Source: CAVRTJ01 sp964507185
GTDB lineage: Bacteria; Acidobacteriota; UBA4820; DSQY01
DNA: 64,000 nt
Assembly: GCA_964507185.1 (NCBI GenBank)
Contig: CAZDOY010000003.1
Span: 62,001 to 126,000, forward strand
Reading direction: 5' to 3'
Both the position numbers and the translations under genes were made by a program. Every line of letters starts with the position of its first letter. The stretch's first letter is position 1. Below the pieces are notes generated by a model. That model did not search any database. It saw only the letters and a list, made by a program, of their open reading frames with translations, and had not been told where the DNA came from. Positions 43,823-54,412 of the stretch are shown piece by piece.

Positions 43823-45337
43823 ATGGCAAAGAAACCGACTGTCTACAAGAACTATATCGACGGTAAGTGGGTGGCCTCGGCCACCGGCAAGACCTTCGAG
43901 AACGTCAATCCGGCCGACACGTCCGAGATCGTCGGCATTTTCCAGGACAGCGACGAGCGCGACGTGAACGCCGCCGTGGCGGCGGCGAAGAAAGCCTACA
44001 GGAAGTGGCGCCTCGTTCCGGCGCCCAAGAGGGGCGAACTGGTCATGAAACTGGGCCTCTGGCTCATGGAAAACAAGGAACGCCTCGCCCGAGACGCCAC
44101 GCGCGAGATGGGCAAGGTCCTGGCCGAAACGCGCGGCGACCTGCAGGAAGGCATCGACATGGCCCTTCTCTGCGCCGGAGAGGGCCGACGCATGTACGGC
44201 GAAACCACGCCCGCCGAGCTGCCCAACAAGTTCGCCATGACCGTCCGGCAGCCCCTCGGCGTGTGCGGCCTCATCACGCCCTGGAACTTTCCCATGGCAA
44301 TCCCCACCTGGAAGATGATGCCCGCGCTGGTGTGCGGAAATACCGTCGTCATCAAGCCCGCCACGCTCACGCCCTTGACGGTCTGGAACCTGGTGAAGGG
44401 CGCCGAGGAAGTGGGCATTCCCAAGGGCGTCGTTAACTACGTCACGGGCTCCGGCCGGAGGGTCGGCGACCCGCTCACGAAGCATCCCGACGTCTCGCTC
44501 ATCTCCTTCACCGGCAGCACGGAGGTGGGCCGCAGCATCAACCTGGCCTGCGCCACCGACTTCAAGCGCGTAGGCCTGGAGATGGGCGGCAAGAACGCGG
44601 TCATCGTCATGGACGACGCCAACCTGGAACTGGCGCTCGACGGCGTCCTCTGGGGCGCCTTCGGGACCACCGGCCAGCGCTGCACCGCCACCAGCCGCTG
44701 CATCGTCCAGAAGGGCGTTTACGACAAATTCCTCAAGGCCCTCACCAGGCGCGCCAAGGCCCTCAAGGTGGGCAACGGCCTGGACGAGAGCGTGGAGATG
44801 GGCCCGGCCGTCGACGCGAGCCAGCTCAAGACCGACCTGGACTACATCGCCATCGGCAAGAAGGAAGGCGCGCGGATGGTGTGCGGCGGCAAGCGGCTCA
44901 AGGGCGGCGACTACGACAAGGGCTTCTTCATCGAGCCCACGATCTTCGCCGATGTAACCCCCGACATGCGCATCTTCAAGGAAGAGATCTTCGGCCCCGT
45001 CCTCTCGGTCGTCCCCTTCGACACCTTCGAGGAGGGCATCGAGATCGCCAACGATTCGCTCTACGGCCTGTCGGGCTCCATCTACACGCAGGACGTGAAC
45101 CGGGCCTTCGCCGCCATGCGCGACATCCAGACGGGGATCTTCTACGTCAACGCACCGACCATCGGCGCCGAGAACCACCTGCCTTTCGGCGGCGTCAAGC
45201 AGACGGGCAACGGCCACCGGGAAGGCGGCCACGAGGCGCTGGACCTGTTTTCCGAATGGAAGGCCATCTACGTCGACTTCTCGGGCACGCTCCAAAGAGC
45301 CCAGATCGACACGGACGACGTGGTCAAGGTCGACTGA
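43823..45337 (+). CDS. NAD(P)-dependent aldehyde dehydrogenase
   Basis: 504 residues. It oxidises an aldehyde to an acid. Catalytic residues: Asn155 in TPWNFP, Glu253 in LEMGGKN and nucleophile Cys287 in TTGQRCT, with the FTGSTEVG cofactor loop. The TTGQRCT form resembles aldehyde dehydrogenases acting on semialdehydes, but the substrate cannot be set from sequence. It is a single-gene unit with its own promoter, a palindrome upstream and a terminator downstream. A GGAGG site precedes the ATG. Confidence 0.93.
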   Translation: MAKKPTVYKNYIDGKWVASATGKTFENVNPADTSEIVGIFQDSDERDVNAAVAAAKKAYRKWRLVPAPKRGELVMKLGLWLMENKERLARDATREMGKVLAETRGDLQEGIDMALLCAGEGRRMYGETTPAELPNKFAMTVRQPLGVCGLITPWNFPMAIPTWKMMPALVCGNTVVIKPATLTPLTVWNLVKGAEEVGIPKGVVNYVTGSGRRVGDPLTKHPDVSLISFTGSTEVGRSINLACATDFKRVGLEMGGKNAVIVMDDANLELALDGVLWGAFGTTGQRCTATSRCIVQKGVYDKFLKALTRRAKALKVGNGLDESVEMGPAVDASQLKTDLDYIAIGKKEGARMVCGGKRLKGGDYDKGFFIEPTIFADVTPDMRIFKEEIFGPVLSVVPFDTFEEGIEIANDSLYGLSGSIYTQDVNRAFAAMRDIQTGIFYVNAPTIGAENHLPFGGVKQTGNGHREGGHEALDLFSEWKAIYVDFSGTLQRAQIDTDDVVKVD

Positions 45338-45366
45338 GCCTGCAGAAACGGAGTTGTGACTTCACT

Positions 45367-45393
45367 GGGGAGCCTCAGGGCTCCCCTTTCTTG
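45367..45393 (+). terminator. Rho-independent terminator of the aldehyde dehydrogenase gene
   Basis: GGGGAGCC (45367-45374) and GGCTCCCC (45379-45386) form a perfect 8-bp stem with a TCAG loop, followed by TTTCTTG, 30 bases after the stop. Confidence 0.85.
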
Positions 45394-45600
45394 TGGCCGA
45401 ATCAAGGCCGGGAGACTGACGAAATGCCTGAAAGGGCAGGAGACGGGCTTCGAAGGGCGTCTCCTGACTCGGTTGCTAGACCAATCCACCGATGAGTAAG
45501 TGGCGGCAGGCAGCCTGCGGTCCGCGGCCGGGTCTTCGAAGGCCGCCCCCCGTCCTAGTAACCTCCTCACCTACTCCGGGACTCCCTTGCTCACGGTCCC

Positions 45601-47286
45601 TTACCGTCCCGGCTCACAGGTCAACCCGCCGGGTTCCCCCGTCGCGCGCACTTCGTACTTCTTCCCGACCGGCGTCCACTCGCCGTCCTTTCGCTGCATG
45701 AGCTTCACGCGCCCTTCGGCGGTCCAGTGGGCGTTGCTGTCGTAGTCCCATCCGAGGGTCCGGCTGTCCCCGGCGCCCAGGGTGGTGATGAGGAACCTGT
45801 TCTGCAGCTCCCCGAAGAAGGCGGCCCGTCCGGCGGGTTCGGGCGAATCGCCGCCGGACGGATCGACGGGAAACCACCCATAGTTGGGCAGGTAGACCTC
45901 GACCCACCTGTGGAAGACGTCGTCGCGGCTGGCGTCGTCGCCGCGGATGACGATCGAGCCGTTGTACCGCGCCGGCAGACCAGCCGCGTGGCACATGGCC
46001 AGCATGACGAACGTGTACTCCGAGCACGAGCCGGAACCTCGCGACAGCACCGTCGGCGCGATGTTCCAGCCGCCCGCTAGTTCGTAGTGCATCTTTTTCT
46101 GGATGTACCGGTTGATCTTCCAGGCGATCCAGTAAGGGTTGGTCTCGTCGCCGACGGCCTCTTTCACGGCTTTCCGGATCACGGGATCGTCGAAAACCAG
46201 CTTGGAGCTGTTGAGCGTGTAGTCCTTCCGGATGTCCGCCGGGATGTCGCTCAGCTTGCCTACCTTCGCGGGATCGACGTACCACCGCACCTTGTAAAGG
46301 TCGACGTCCACGTGCATCGCGGCCGACACGGACTGGTTAGGCTTGATGTCCGTGAACCTGTAGTGGGCGCACTTCTGGCCCCACTGGTCGGTGACGAAGT
46401 CCGTGGGACGGGGGGAGAATTCCGGGGCCTTGAGGAGTTGCTGGCTGGGCAGATCGCCGGGCACGGCGATGAAGATATCGAGCGTCTTGACCACGCCCGG
46501 CCCGAAGTTGCGCCACGCTTCAGTGTAGCTCAGGTTTTCGTGCTTTTTGCCCGTCCGCACGTAAGGCCCGCCGGCGGTCACGTTCAGCTTGTAAAGCGTG
46601 CGGGTCTCGTAATCCACGTTCCAGAGGTTTGTCCCGTCCCAGGCGAGTCCAGCCGCGTAAGGCCCGGGCGATGGGAACATGTCCATCACTGCGCCTGTCT
46701 TCGGGTCCATCCGGTATATGGTGTCGGTGACGCGATCGGCGACGAAGAGGTAGTTCCCGTCGAAGGCCAGGCCGATCTCCTGCGTCCTTCGCGGCCCGTT
46801 GGATGTGGGACTGGCGATGCTCTTGAACGTCGTTCCGTCCGAATCGTCCAGTCTGTTCAACTTGCCGGCCCTCGCATCGACCGTCCACAGTGCGGTTCCA
46901 TCCCACGCGATCCCCTCGGGGTTGTCCGTGTCGAGGGGGAGCGCCCTCTCGGTGATCTTCGTCCTGGGATTCATCCCGTAGGCGGTCTTGTCCGCTGCGT
47001 CCACGACCCAGAGCAGGGCGCCGTCCCAGGCCAGCCCCATGGGCGCGTAACCGGGAGCTTCGAGCGTCCCCACTATTTTGCCGGTTTCCGGATCGAGCTC
47101 GTTCAGCGTGGCGGTGTCGTAATCGGCGATCCACAGGTGGCTTCCGTCCCAGGTAATGCCCGTGGGCGTCTTGAGAGACAAAGGCCATTTCTGAACGACG
47201 TGGCCCGGTACGGCTTGCGCGGCGGCGGCCAACCCAATGCAGAAGACGATGCCCAGGGCGCCCGCGAGTTTCCCCCAAATACGCAT
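45601..47286 (-). CDS. Secreted beta-propeller/transglutaminase fusion protein
   Basis: 561 residues from the ATG at 47286, with AGGGAGGA upstream. A Sec signal peptide (cleavage near AAAAQA, about residue 25) is followed by five repeats with the core G(I/L)(T/A)WDG...LW...D at about residues 45, 86, 127, 174 and 216 (period near 42), a propeller or NHL-like array. A linker domain follows, then a transglutaminase core with Cys421 (GSGSCSEYTF), His459 (DVFHRWVEV) and Asp475 (FPVDPS). The protein is probably periplasmic or extracellular and may cross-link or cleave proteins or peptidoglycan. It lies 103 bases after another secreted-protein gene on the same strand. Confidence 0.85.
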   Translation of the reverse strand: MRIWGKLAGALGIVFCIGLAAAAQAVPGHVVQKWPLSLKTPTGITWDGSHLWIADYDTATLNELDPETGKIVGTLEAPGYAPMGLAWDGALLWVVDAADKTAYGMNPRTKITERALPLDTDNPEGIAWDGTALWTVDARAGKLNRLDDSDGTTFKSIASPTSNGPRRTQEIGLAFDGNYLFVADRVTDTIYRMDPKTGAVMDMFPSPGPYAAGLAWDGTNLWNVDYETRTLYKLNVTAGGPYVRTGKKHENLSYTEAWRNFGPGVVKTLDIFIAVPGDLPSQQLLKAPEFSPRPTDFVTDQWGQKCAHYRFTDIKPNQSVSAAMHVDVDLYKVRWYVDPAKVGKLSDIPADIRKDYTLNSSKLVFDDPVIRKAVKEAVGDETNPYWIAWKINRYIQKKMHYELAGGWNIAPTVLSRGSGSCSEYTFVMLAMCHAAGLPARYNGSIVIRGDDASRDDVFHRWVEVYLPNYGWFPVDPSGGDSPEPAGRAAFFGELQNRFLITTLGAGDSRTLGWDYDSNAHWTAEGRVKLMQRKDGEWTPVGKKYEVRATGEPGGLTCEPGR

Positions 47287-47389
47287 TGTATCCTCCCTAC
47301 CTCGTGAACTCGTACGACGGTTACAGCCAGGGTTCCATTCTACATCCAGCGCACGGCGGCTCGAAAGCCCGCTTTGTCCCAGGCGGTTC

Positions 47390-48211
47390 TCACAACCCAA
47401 TGGTGACGAGCGCCCGAACCGCGTCGGTCGAACCCGACGTCAGTCCCAGGGCAACCCCCAGTTTCAGCGACGTTCGACGTCCCAGTGCAAATGCCACGAA
47501 CGGTTGCAGGTAGTGCTCCTGCCTGTGCGGCACGAGGCCGAAGCGGCCTTCGTCGCCCAATCCGCCGTATATTTCCAGACCTGCCAGCAGATGTCCGTCT
47601 CCATCTCCGTCGGGATCGAAGGTCCGGTCGTCGCTTTTGCCGAGGGAAGGGCCTTTCAGGTAAATCCCCGCCGTGTACCCGAACGCAGTGACGCCGCCGT
47701 CCAGGCTACGTTCCGCCACAAGGTTGAGGGCAACGTTGCCCCACTTTCCGTCCTGGGAAAATATCAGCCGGGCTTCCGCCTCATGTTCGGTGTGATATCT
47801 CTCCCCTCCCTCGGCTTCTATGTTCCCGACAACGGCCGTCTTGTAGGTCTCAGGATGGCTGTACTGCTCGTACTCGAGGTAGAAGGTCGGCCAAAGGAAA
47901 TGGTTGCCGGTCCAGGGCCTGAAGCGGCCTTCGACCTGATACCCGTCGAGGCGCCACGATTCCCCCGGAAGCTTCGAGCCGAGCAGGTACAAGGAGGAGG
48001 CGAAATGCGCATTGAATCCGTGCTCCAGCTCGAGGACCTGTCCCCACGCCCAAGGTTTGCCGGGTGGATTGACGGCGTCTATACCAGCCTCCAGTTCCCA
48101 TTCCCCGGGTTCCATGTGATGCGTATACGTATCGAAATATGGACCGCTTCCCGCCATGGTCCCCAGGCTCGTGACAAGAAAGAGTATGGTCAGAATGCTC
48201 CGGCCTCTCAT
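47390..48211 (-). CDS. Putative outer-membrane beta-barrel protein
   Basis: 273 residues from the ATG at 48211 (GAGG upstream; a GTG two codons earlier is possible). A Sec signal peptide (about residues 1-22) is followed by alternating hydrophobic and polar strands with many aromatic residues (WELEAGIDAV, FYLEYEQY, HYLQPFVAFALG) and a C-terminus ending VRALVTIGL. The pattern suits a small beta-barrel. No family was recognised. It is transcribed from a near-consensus promoter through a leader of about 125 bases that holds palindromes. Confidence 0.6.
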   Translation of the reverse strand: MRGRSILTILFLVTSLGTMAGSGPYFDTYTHHMEPGEWELEAGIDAVNPPGKPWAWGQVLELEHGFNAHFASSLYLLGSKLPGESWRLDGYQVEGRFRPWTGNHFLWPTFYLEYEQYSHPETYKTAVVGNIEAEGGERYHTEHEAEARLIFSQDGKWGNVALNLVAERSLDGGVTAFGYTAGIYLKGPSLGKSDDRTFDPDGDGDGHLLAGLEIYGGLGDEGRFGLVPHRQEHYLQPFVAFALGRRTSLKLGVALGLTSGSTDAVRALVTIGL

Positions 48212-48308
48212 ATTCACCTCTCACATTAGATGCATGTATGAGTATATGTTCAGTTGCTATTGCCTGACAAAAACCAGGCTTTCCTCCGTTTCCATCCACC
48301 ACAACAAG

Positions 48309-48322
48309 ATACGTGAACGTAT
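48309..48322. promoter_or_regulatory. Palindrome in the leader of the putative outer-membrane protein gene
   Basis: ATACGT-GA-ACGTAT is a perfect 6-bp inverted repeat with a 2-base centre, beginning about 15 bases after the expected transcription start. A second perfect repeat, TGAGC-GACT-GCTCA (48322-48335), abuts it and covers the start point. Together they could be operator sites. Confidence 0.45.
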
Positions 48323-48343
48323 GAGCGACTGCTCAGGCTAATG

Positions 48344-48372
48344 ATTCTAGGCAGTCCCGTCGGCTTTGTCAA
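48344..48372 (-). promoter_or_regulatory. Strong sigma-70-type promoter of the putative outer-membrane protein gene
   Basis: On the minus strand a perfect TTGACA -35 (48372-48367) and TAGAAT -10 (48349-48344) are 17 bases apart. The start of transcription would be near 48337, 125 bases before the ATG. Confidence 0.8.
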
Positions 48373-48596
48373 GCCTCTGTTCGACACTTCCAGAGGTGAT
48401 ACGGAGATCAGGCGGACAGCGCAGAGATGAGCGCGTCTCGCGACCTTCGAGTGCTAGCCCGGCGCCCTTCCGGGTCCTTCCTTCAGGCATTCGGCATTGA
48501 CCCTCAGCCTTCGGGAGAATAACTCGTCCCCGCTTTTGCCCATGCTTCCAGATTGCGACGCCCGAATCCCGGATGTTCTGCTGCGCCGCCTCTATG

Positions 48597-48632
48597 TAAA
48601 ACGGTGCGCCCCGGGCACAGGCTCGGGGCGCA
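48597..48632 (-). terminator. Probable terminator of the rho transcript
   Basis: On the minus strand GTGCGCCCCG and CGGGGCGCAC (48632-48623 and 48612-48603) form a perfect 10-bp stem with a 10-base loop, followed by CGTTTTAC. It lies about 80 bases after the rho stop. The T run is short. The rest of the stretch 48373-48596 has no supported gene. Confidence 0.65.
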
Positions 48633-48708
48633 CGTCAAGTGCAGGCATTTGCGTCGATGCAAAGGACCTTCGGCGAGGGGACGAGCACCGAAGCCGGATG
48701 GAGAGGGA

Positions 48709-49992
48709 TCAGCCTCCGGAGAGTCCTTTGAGGAAGGCCTCGTTGCCCTCGTACTCCGTCAGCTTGCCGATGAGCAACTCCATGGCCTCGACGGTGGAGA
48801 GGGGGTTGAGGATCTTTCTGAGGATCCACATGCGGTTCAGTTCGAACTCGCTGGTAAGGAGTTCTTCCTTCCGCGTGCCGGACTTGTTGATGTCGATGGC
48901 GGGGAACACGCGCTTGTCGACCAGCTTGCGGTCCAGGTGAATCTCCATGTTGCCCGTGCCCTTGAACTCCTCGAAAATGACGTCGTCCATCCTGGAACCG
49001 GTATCCACGAGGGCCGTGGCGATGATGGTCAAACTGCCGCCTTCTTCGATGTTGCGGGCGGCGCCGAAGAACCGTTTCGGCTTCTGCAGGGCATTGGCAT
49101 CGAGACCGCCGGAAAGGACGCGGCCCGAAGGCGGCGTCACGGTGTTGTAGGCGCGCGCCATACGCGTGATGGAATCGAGCAGGATTACCACGTCGCGTCC
49201 CTGCTCAACGAGGCGCTTGGTTTTTTCCATCACCATCTCGGCCACCTGGACGTGGCGGGTCGGCGGCTCGTCGAACGTCGAGGCCTGAACCTCGCCCTTG
49301 ACCGAACGCTGCATGTCCGTGACTTCTTCGGGTCTTTCATCAATCAGCAGCACCAGAAGATAGGCATCGGGGTGGTTCGCCGTGATGGCGTGAGCGATGG
49401 CCTGAAGCAGCATGGTCTTGCCTGTCCTGGGCGGCGCCACGATGAGCCCGCGCTGCCCGAAGCCCATGGGCGTAACCAGGTCAAGCACGCGTCCGGACAG
49501 CGCCTCACGCCCCGCCTCCAGGCGGATCCGCCTGTCGGGGTAGATGGGTGTGAGCGCATCGAACCACATGCGGTCGCGGGTCTTCAGTGGCGACTCGAAG
49601 TTGATGGCGTCGACCTTGATGAGGGCGAAGTACTTCTCCCCCTCCTTGGGAGGACGCACCTGCCCCGAGATCGTATCGCCTGTCCTCAGTCCGAACTTCT
49701 TGATCTGGGACGGGCTCACATAGATGTCGTCTGGGCCCGGCAAGTAGTTGTATTCGGGTGCGCGCAGAAATCCGAATCCGTCCTGCAGGATCTCCAGCAC
49801 CCCCTCGGCGAAAATGAATCCGCTGGCCTCGGCCTGGGACTTGAGAATCTGAAAAATCAACTCCTGCCGTTTGAGGGAGGAGGAGTTCTCGATGTCGTAT
49901 TCCTTCCCCAGCTTCAGCAGATCCTGTGGGGGCAGATCGTGAAGTCTGGCCAAATCCAGGTTGTCCGTCCTACTCTTATTATTATTATTCAT
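48709..49992 (-). CDS. rho: Transcription termination factor Rho
   Basis: 427 residues. N-terminal domain (ARLHDLPPQDLLKLGKEYDIEN), RNA-binding cold-shock-like domain (EGVLEILQDGFGFLRAPEYNYLPGPDDIYVS) and ATPase core with P-loop APPRTGKTMLL, VLLIDERPEEVTDM and LLDSITRMARAYN. A run of Asn codons (AAT repeated four times) follows the ATG. GGAGTAGGG precedes the start, 6 bases after engB. Essential RNA helicase that ends transcripts. Confidence 0.97.
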   Translation of the reverse strand: MNNNNKSRTDNLDLARLHDLPPQDLLKLGKEYDIENSSSLKRQELIFQILKSQAEASGFIFAEGVLEILQDGFGFLRAPEYNYLPGPDDIYVSPSQIKKFGLRTGDTISGQVRPPKEGEKYFALIKVDAINFESPLKTRDRMWFDALTPIYPDRRIRLEAGREALSGRVLDLVTPMGFGQRGLIVAPPRTGKTMLLQAIAHAITANHPDAYLLVLLIDERPEEVTDMQRSVKGEVQASTFDEPPTRHVQVAEMVMEKTKRLVEQGRDVVILLDSITRMARAYNTVTPPSGRVLSGGLDANALQKPKRFFGAARNIEEGGSLTIIATALVDTGSRMDDVIFEEFKGTGNMEIHLDRKLVDKRVFPAIDINKSGTRKEELLTSEFELNRMWILRKILNPLSTVEAMELLIGKLTEYEGNEAFLKGLSGG

Positions 49993-49998
49993 GGCACC

Positions 49999-50580
49999 CT
50001 ACTCCATACTCTCCTCAATGAGCCTCTGCATGGTTTTCACTCCTTCCCCAGTCACCGTAGAAAACGGGATGGGGGGCTGTTGCGGATTCAGGGCCAGTTC
50101 ATGACAGAGAGCGTCTGCCCTGGCTTTCCAGTGTCCCCTGGAAATTTTGTCCGCCTTGGTCATCACGACGTAAAAGGATCTCCCATAGTAACGAAACCAC
50201 TCGGCAATCCTGATATCTCCTTCACCTGCCTCCCTTCGAATATCGATCAGCAGAATAGCCGCCCCTCGCGTTTCTCTTTTCAGGTAGGCTTCAACAAGAG
50301 TCCGCCACGAGTTCTTCACAGCCAGCGGCACTTTAGCGTATCCGTAACCGGGCAGATCGACGAGATACCCGCGGTCCGATACATCCACAAAGATCACGCC
50401 CTCCGTCCGGCCCGGCGTGTTGCTCACGCGCAGAAGCTTCTTTCGGCCGAGTACGGCGTTGACAAACGAGGACTTCCCCACGTTCGATCGTCCAACGACG
50501 GCCACTTCCGCTTTTGAAGGTGGAGGAAGCTGGGCCGGTGCTGTGCAGACCATCTCAATTCTTATCGTTCGAGACTTCAC
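49999..50580 (-). CDS. engB: Ribosome-biogenesis GTPase EngB (YsxC/YihA)
   Basis: 193 residues. TRAFAC GTPase needed for large-subunit ribosome assembly and division. G1 GRSNVGKSS, G2/G3 NTPGRTEGV and DLPGYGYAKV, and G4 TKADKI are all present. The start is a GTG at 50580 with GAGGAA upstream. It is encoded between lon and rho on the same strand. Confidence 0.95.
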   Translation of the reverse strand: MKSRTIRIEMVCTAPAQLPPPSKAEVAVVGRSNVGKSSFVNAVLGRKKLLRVSNTPGRTEGVIFVDVSDRGYLVDLPGYGYAKVPLAVKNSWRTLVEAYLKRETRGAAILLIDIRREAGEGDIRIAEWFRYYGRSFYVVMTKADKISRGHWKARADALCHELALNPQQPPIPFSTVTGEGVKTMQRLIEESME

Positions 50581-50698
50581 CTGTTCCTCTGGCGGGTGTC
50601 TTCAACGCACTGGTTCGAGCATCCATATTCGGTCACCCCCCTCCCGGCTTGGCTCTTGCACTTCATCGGAACCGATTAGCGGCGGTATCCTGAATCCG

Positions 50699-53107
50699 TC
50701 AGGGATTCTTCTCGGGCCGCACCGGCTCCTTCTGGTCGATCACGAGCGAGGGGCGACGGCGGAAGGGATCTTCTTTCAGGGCCAGGCGCAAAACGCCATC
50801 GAGCGCGTCTACGAAATGAAAGACCATGCCCTGCCTGAGGTTCTCCGGAACTTCCATGATGTCCTTCTCGTTGTCCTTAGGCAGGATGATCTCGAAAATA
50901 TCGTGCTGTTTGGCCGCCAGGATCTTCTCCTTGAGGCCTCCGACGGGAAGCACCTTGCCGCGCAAGGTGACCTCGCCGGTCATCGCAACGTCGTGCCGGA
51001 CCGGAATGGCCGTGAAGGCCGAGACCATGGCCACGGCCAGGGCCGTTCCGGCCGAAGGTCCGTCCTTCGGAATAGCGCCTTCGGGCACGTGGACGTGGAC
51101 ATCGCTCTCGGAGTAGAGCGTGGACAAAAGTCCCATCTGGGCCGATTGCCCACGGATGTACGAGAAGGCGGCACGGGCCGACTCCTGCATGACGTCGCCT
51201 AGCTGGCCCGTCAGCGTCAGGCTGCCCTTCCCAGGCATGAGGCTCGCCTCCAGAAGCAGAATATCGCCGCCGGCCTGCGTCCAGGCCAGGCCCACGGAGA
51301 TGCCCACCTCGTCGTTCTGCAGGACCTTCCGTTCCTTGTACCTCGGGACGCCCAGAAGTTCCTCGACCTTCTCTGGGGTCAGTACGACGCGCGATCTGCG
51401 CCTCTCCTTCACCACCTTGTGCGCAACTTTCCTGCACAGGGAGGCCAGTTCCCGCTCCAGGTTTCTGACGCCCGCTTCCCTGGTGTAGCCGTCCACGAGG
51501 AAGGCGAGCCCCTCCCGGGTGAACTCCATGTCCCGGCTCCTGAGGCCATGAATCTTGATCTGCTTCGGAATGAGGTATCCCTCCGCGATGGAGAGTTTTT
51601 CCGGGAGCGTGTAGCCGGAGAAGGAGATGACCTCCAGTCTGTCCAGCAAGGCCGGGGGGACGGTGTGGGTCACATTGGCAGTGGTGATGAAGAATACTCT
51701 CGAAAGGTCGAAAGGAACGTCCACGTAGTGGTCCACAAAGGCATTGTTCTGCTCCGGGTCGAGGACTTCCAGAAGCGCCGATGCGGGATCGCCCCTGTAG
51801 TCGGCGCCCAACTTGTCGATTTCATCCAGCAGGAAGACCGGGTTTTTCGTGCCCGCCCGCTTCATGAGCTGGACGATCTGGCCCGGAAAGGCCCCGATGT
51901 AGGTCCGCCTGTGTCCTTTGACCTCGGCTTCGTCGTGGACCCCGCCGAGCGAGAGCCGCACAAATTCCCTGCCCATGCTCCGGGCGATGGATCGTGCGAC
52001 GGAAGTCTTGCCGACGCCGGGCGGTCCCACGAAACACAGGATGCTCCCCTTGTGGTGTTTGGTAAGACGCCTGACGGAGAGGAACTCCAGGATCCGTTCC
52101 TTCACCTTCTCGAGTCCGTAGTGATCCTTGTCGAGGATGCGCTGCGCGCGGTGGATGTCCTTTTTGTCCCGGCTTTCCTTCGTCCAGGGAAGAGACAGAA
52201 GCCAGTCGATGTACGAGCGGGAGACGGTCGCTTCGGCGGAAACGGGCGGCATGACCTCGAGGCGCTTCAGCTCTGCCATGGCTTTTTCCCTCGCCAGTTC
52301 CGTCATGCCGGCCTTCTCGATTTTCTCCTTGAGGTCATCGACCTCGTTGATGGAGTCCTCGCGCCCGAGTTCCTTCTTGATGAGTTTCATTTTCTCGTTG
52401 AGGTAGTACTCTTTCTGTGTCTTCTCGATCTGCTTTTCCACTTCCCGGTTGAGGCGCTGGTCGAGGTTGGCCTGTTCGATTTCGGCCATCAGAAGACGCT
52501 TTACCATTTTGAGCCGTTCGGCCAGGGACGCGATCTCGACGATCTTCTGTTTCAGATTGGTCTGAATGTTCAGATAGGACGAAACCTGGTCGCAGAAGCG
52601 GTATGGCTCTTCCGGGCTGAAGGTCGCCGAACTCGCACTGCCGAACAGGTTCTGGTTTTTTCTCAGGAAGTCATCGAAGTGCCGTGCGAGATCGTAAGCC
52701 AGGGCTTCCGTCTCGACGTCGATGGCGTCAGGCTCCGGCACGATCTCCACGGAGACGTGCGCCACGTCGCCGTCCAGCAGGAAATCCCCTACGCGCGCCC
52801 GTTTCAGTCCCTCAACCAGCACCTTCATGTGCCCATTGGGCAGCGGAAGGGACTGAACGATCTTCGCCACAATACCCGTCCTGTAGAGGTCTGAAGGCTC
52901 CGGCTCCTCGACGTGGGCGTCCTTCTGCAGGAGAAGAAAAACGCGCTCGTCCTGGCCCAGGGCCGCCTCTACAGCCGCTATGGAGTTAGCTCTGCCGACC
53001 ACGAAAGGCCGGATGGAGTTCGGGAAAACGATCATGTCCCTCAGAGTGATAAGGGGAAGCACCTCCATGGAGAGGCGATCCCTGGAGGGAGATGGAGAAT
53101 GAGCCAT
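50699..53107 (-). CDS. lon: ATP-dependent protease Lon
   Basis: 802 residues, normal length. N-terminal substrate domain (LPLITLRDMIVFPNSIRPFVVGR), AAA+ core with Walker A GPPGVGKTSVAR and FLLDEIDKL, and C-terminal peptidase domain with the Ser-Lys dyad: the Ser in DGPSAGTALA (near residue 680) and the Lys in LPVGGLKEKILAA. It degrades misfolded and regulatory proteins in the cytoplasm. It follows clpX by 25 bases, completing tig-clpP-clpX-lon. Confidence 0.97.
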   Translation of the reverse strand: MAHSPSPSRDRLSMEVLPLITLRDMIVFPNSIRPFVVGRANSIAAVEAALGQDERVFLLLQKDAHVEEPEPSDLYRTGIVAKIVQSLPLPNGHMKVLVEGLKRARVGDFLLDGDVAHVSVEIVPEPDAIDVETEALAYDLARHFDDFLRKNQNLFGSASSATFSPEEPYRFCDQVSSYLNIQTNLKQKIVEIASLAERLKMVKRLLMAEIEQANLDQRLNREVEKQIEKTQKEYYLNEKMKLIKKELGREDSINEVDDLKEKIEKAGMTELAREKAMAELKRLEVMPPVSAEATVSRSYIDWLLSLPWTKESRDKKDIHRAQRILDKDHYGLEKVKERILEFLSVRRLTKHHKGSILCFVGPPGVGKTSVARSIARSMGREFVRLSLGGVHDEAEVKGHRRTYIGAFPGQIVQLMKRAGTKNPVFLLDEIDKLGADYRGDPASALLEVLDPEQNNAFVDHYVDVPFDLSRVFFITTANVTHTVPPALLDRLEVISFSGYTLPEKLSIAEGYLIPKQIKIHGLRSRDMEFTREGLAFLVDGYTREAGVRNLERELASLCRKVAHKVVKERRRSRVVLTPEKVEELLGVPRYKERKVLQNDEVGISVGLAWTQAGGDILLLEASLMPGKGSLTLTGQLGDVMQESARAAFSYIRGQSAQMGLLSTLYSESDVHVHVPEGAIPKDGPSAGTALAVAMVSAFTAIPVRHDVAMTGEVTLRGKVLPVGGLKEKILAAKQHDIFEIILPKDNEKDIMEVPENLRQGMVFHFVDALDGVLRLALKEDPFRRRPSLVIDQKEPVRPEKNP

Positions 53108-53132
53108 GAATTATACCTTCTCTTGGGGCATC

Positions 53133-54365
<1,233 letters not shown>

Positions 54366-54412
54366 TCAGACCCCTCCGGACATAGCCGAAAAAGGAGGAA
54401 CGGGAGTAGCGG

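Noticed and set aside
43769..45295. A 508-codon open frame on the minus strand
   Set aside because: It mirrors the aldehyde dehydrogenase, which has all catalytic residues; the antisense product is a His/Gly/Val-rich shadow with no family features.
48553..50517. A 654-codon open frame on the plus strand
   Set aside because: Antisense to rho and engB, both clearly real; no recognisable domain.
51419..52894. A 491-codon open frame on the plus strand
   Set aside because: Antisense to lon; composition typical of a shadow frame.
53110..53115. TATAAT just before lon, as a lon promoter
   Set aside because: It sits between the ribosome site and the ATG, so a transcript started from it would lack the ribosome site; no matching -35 at 17 bases.
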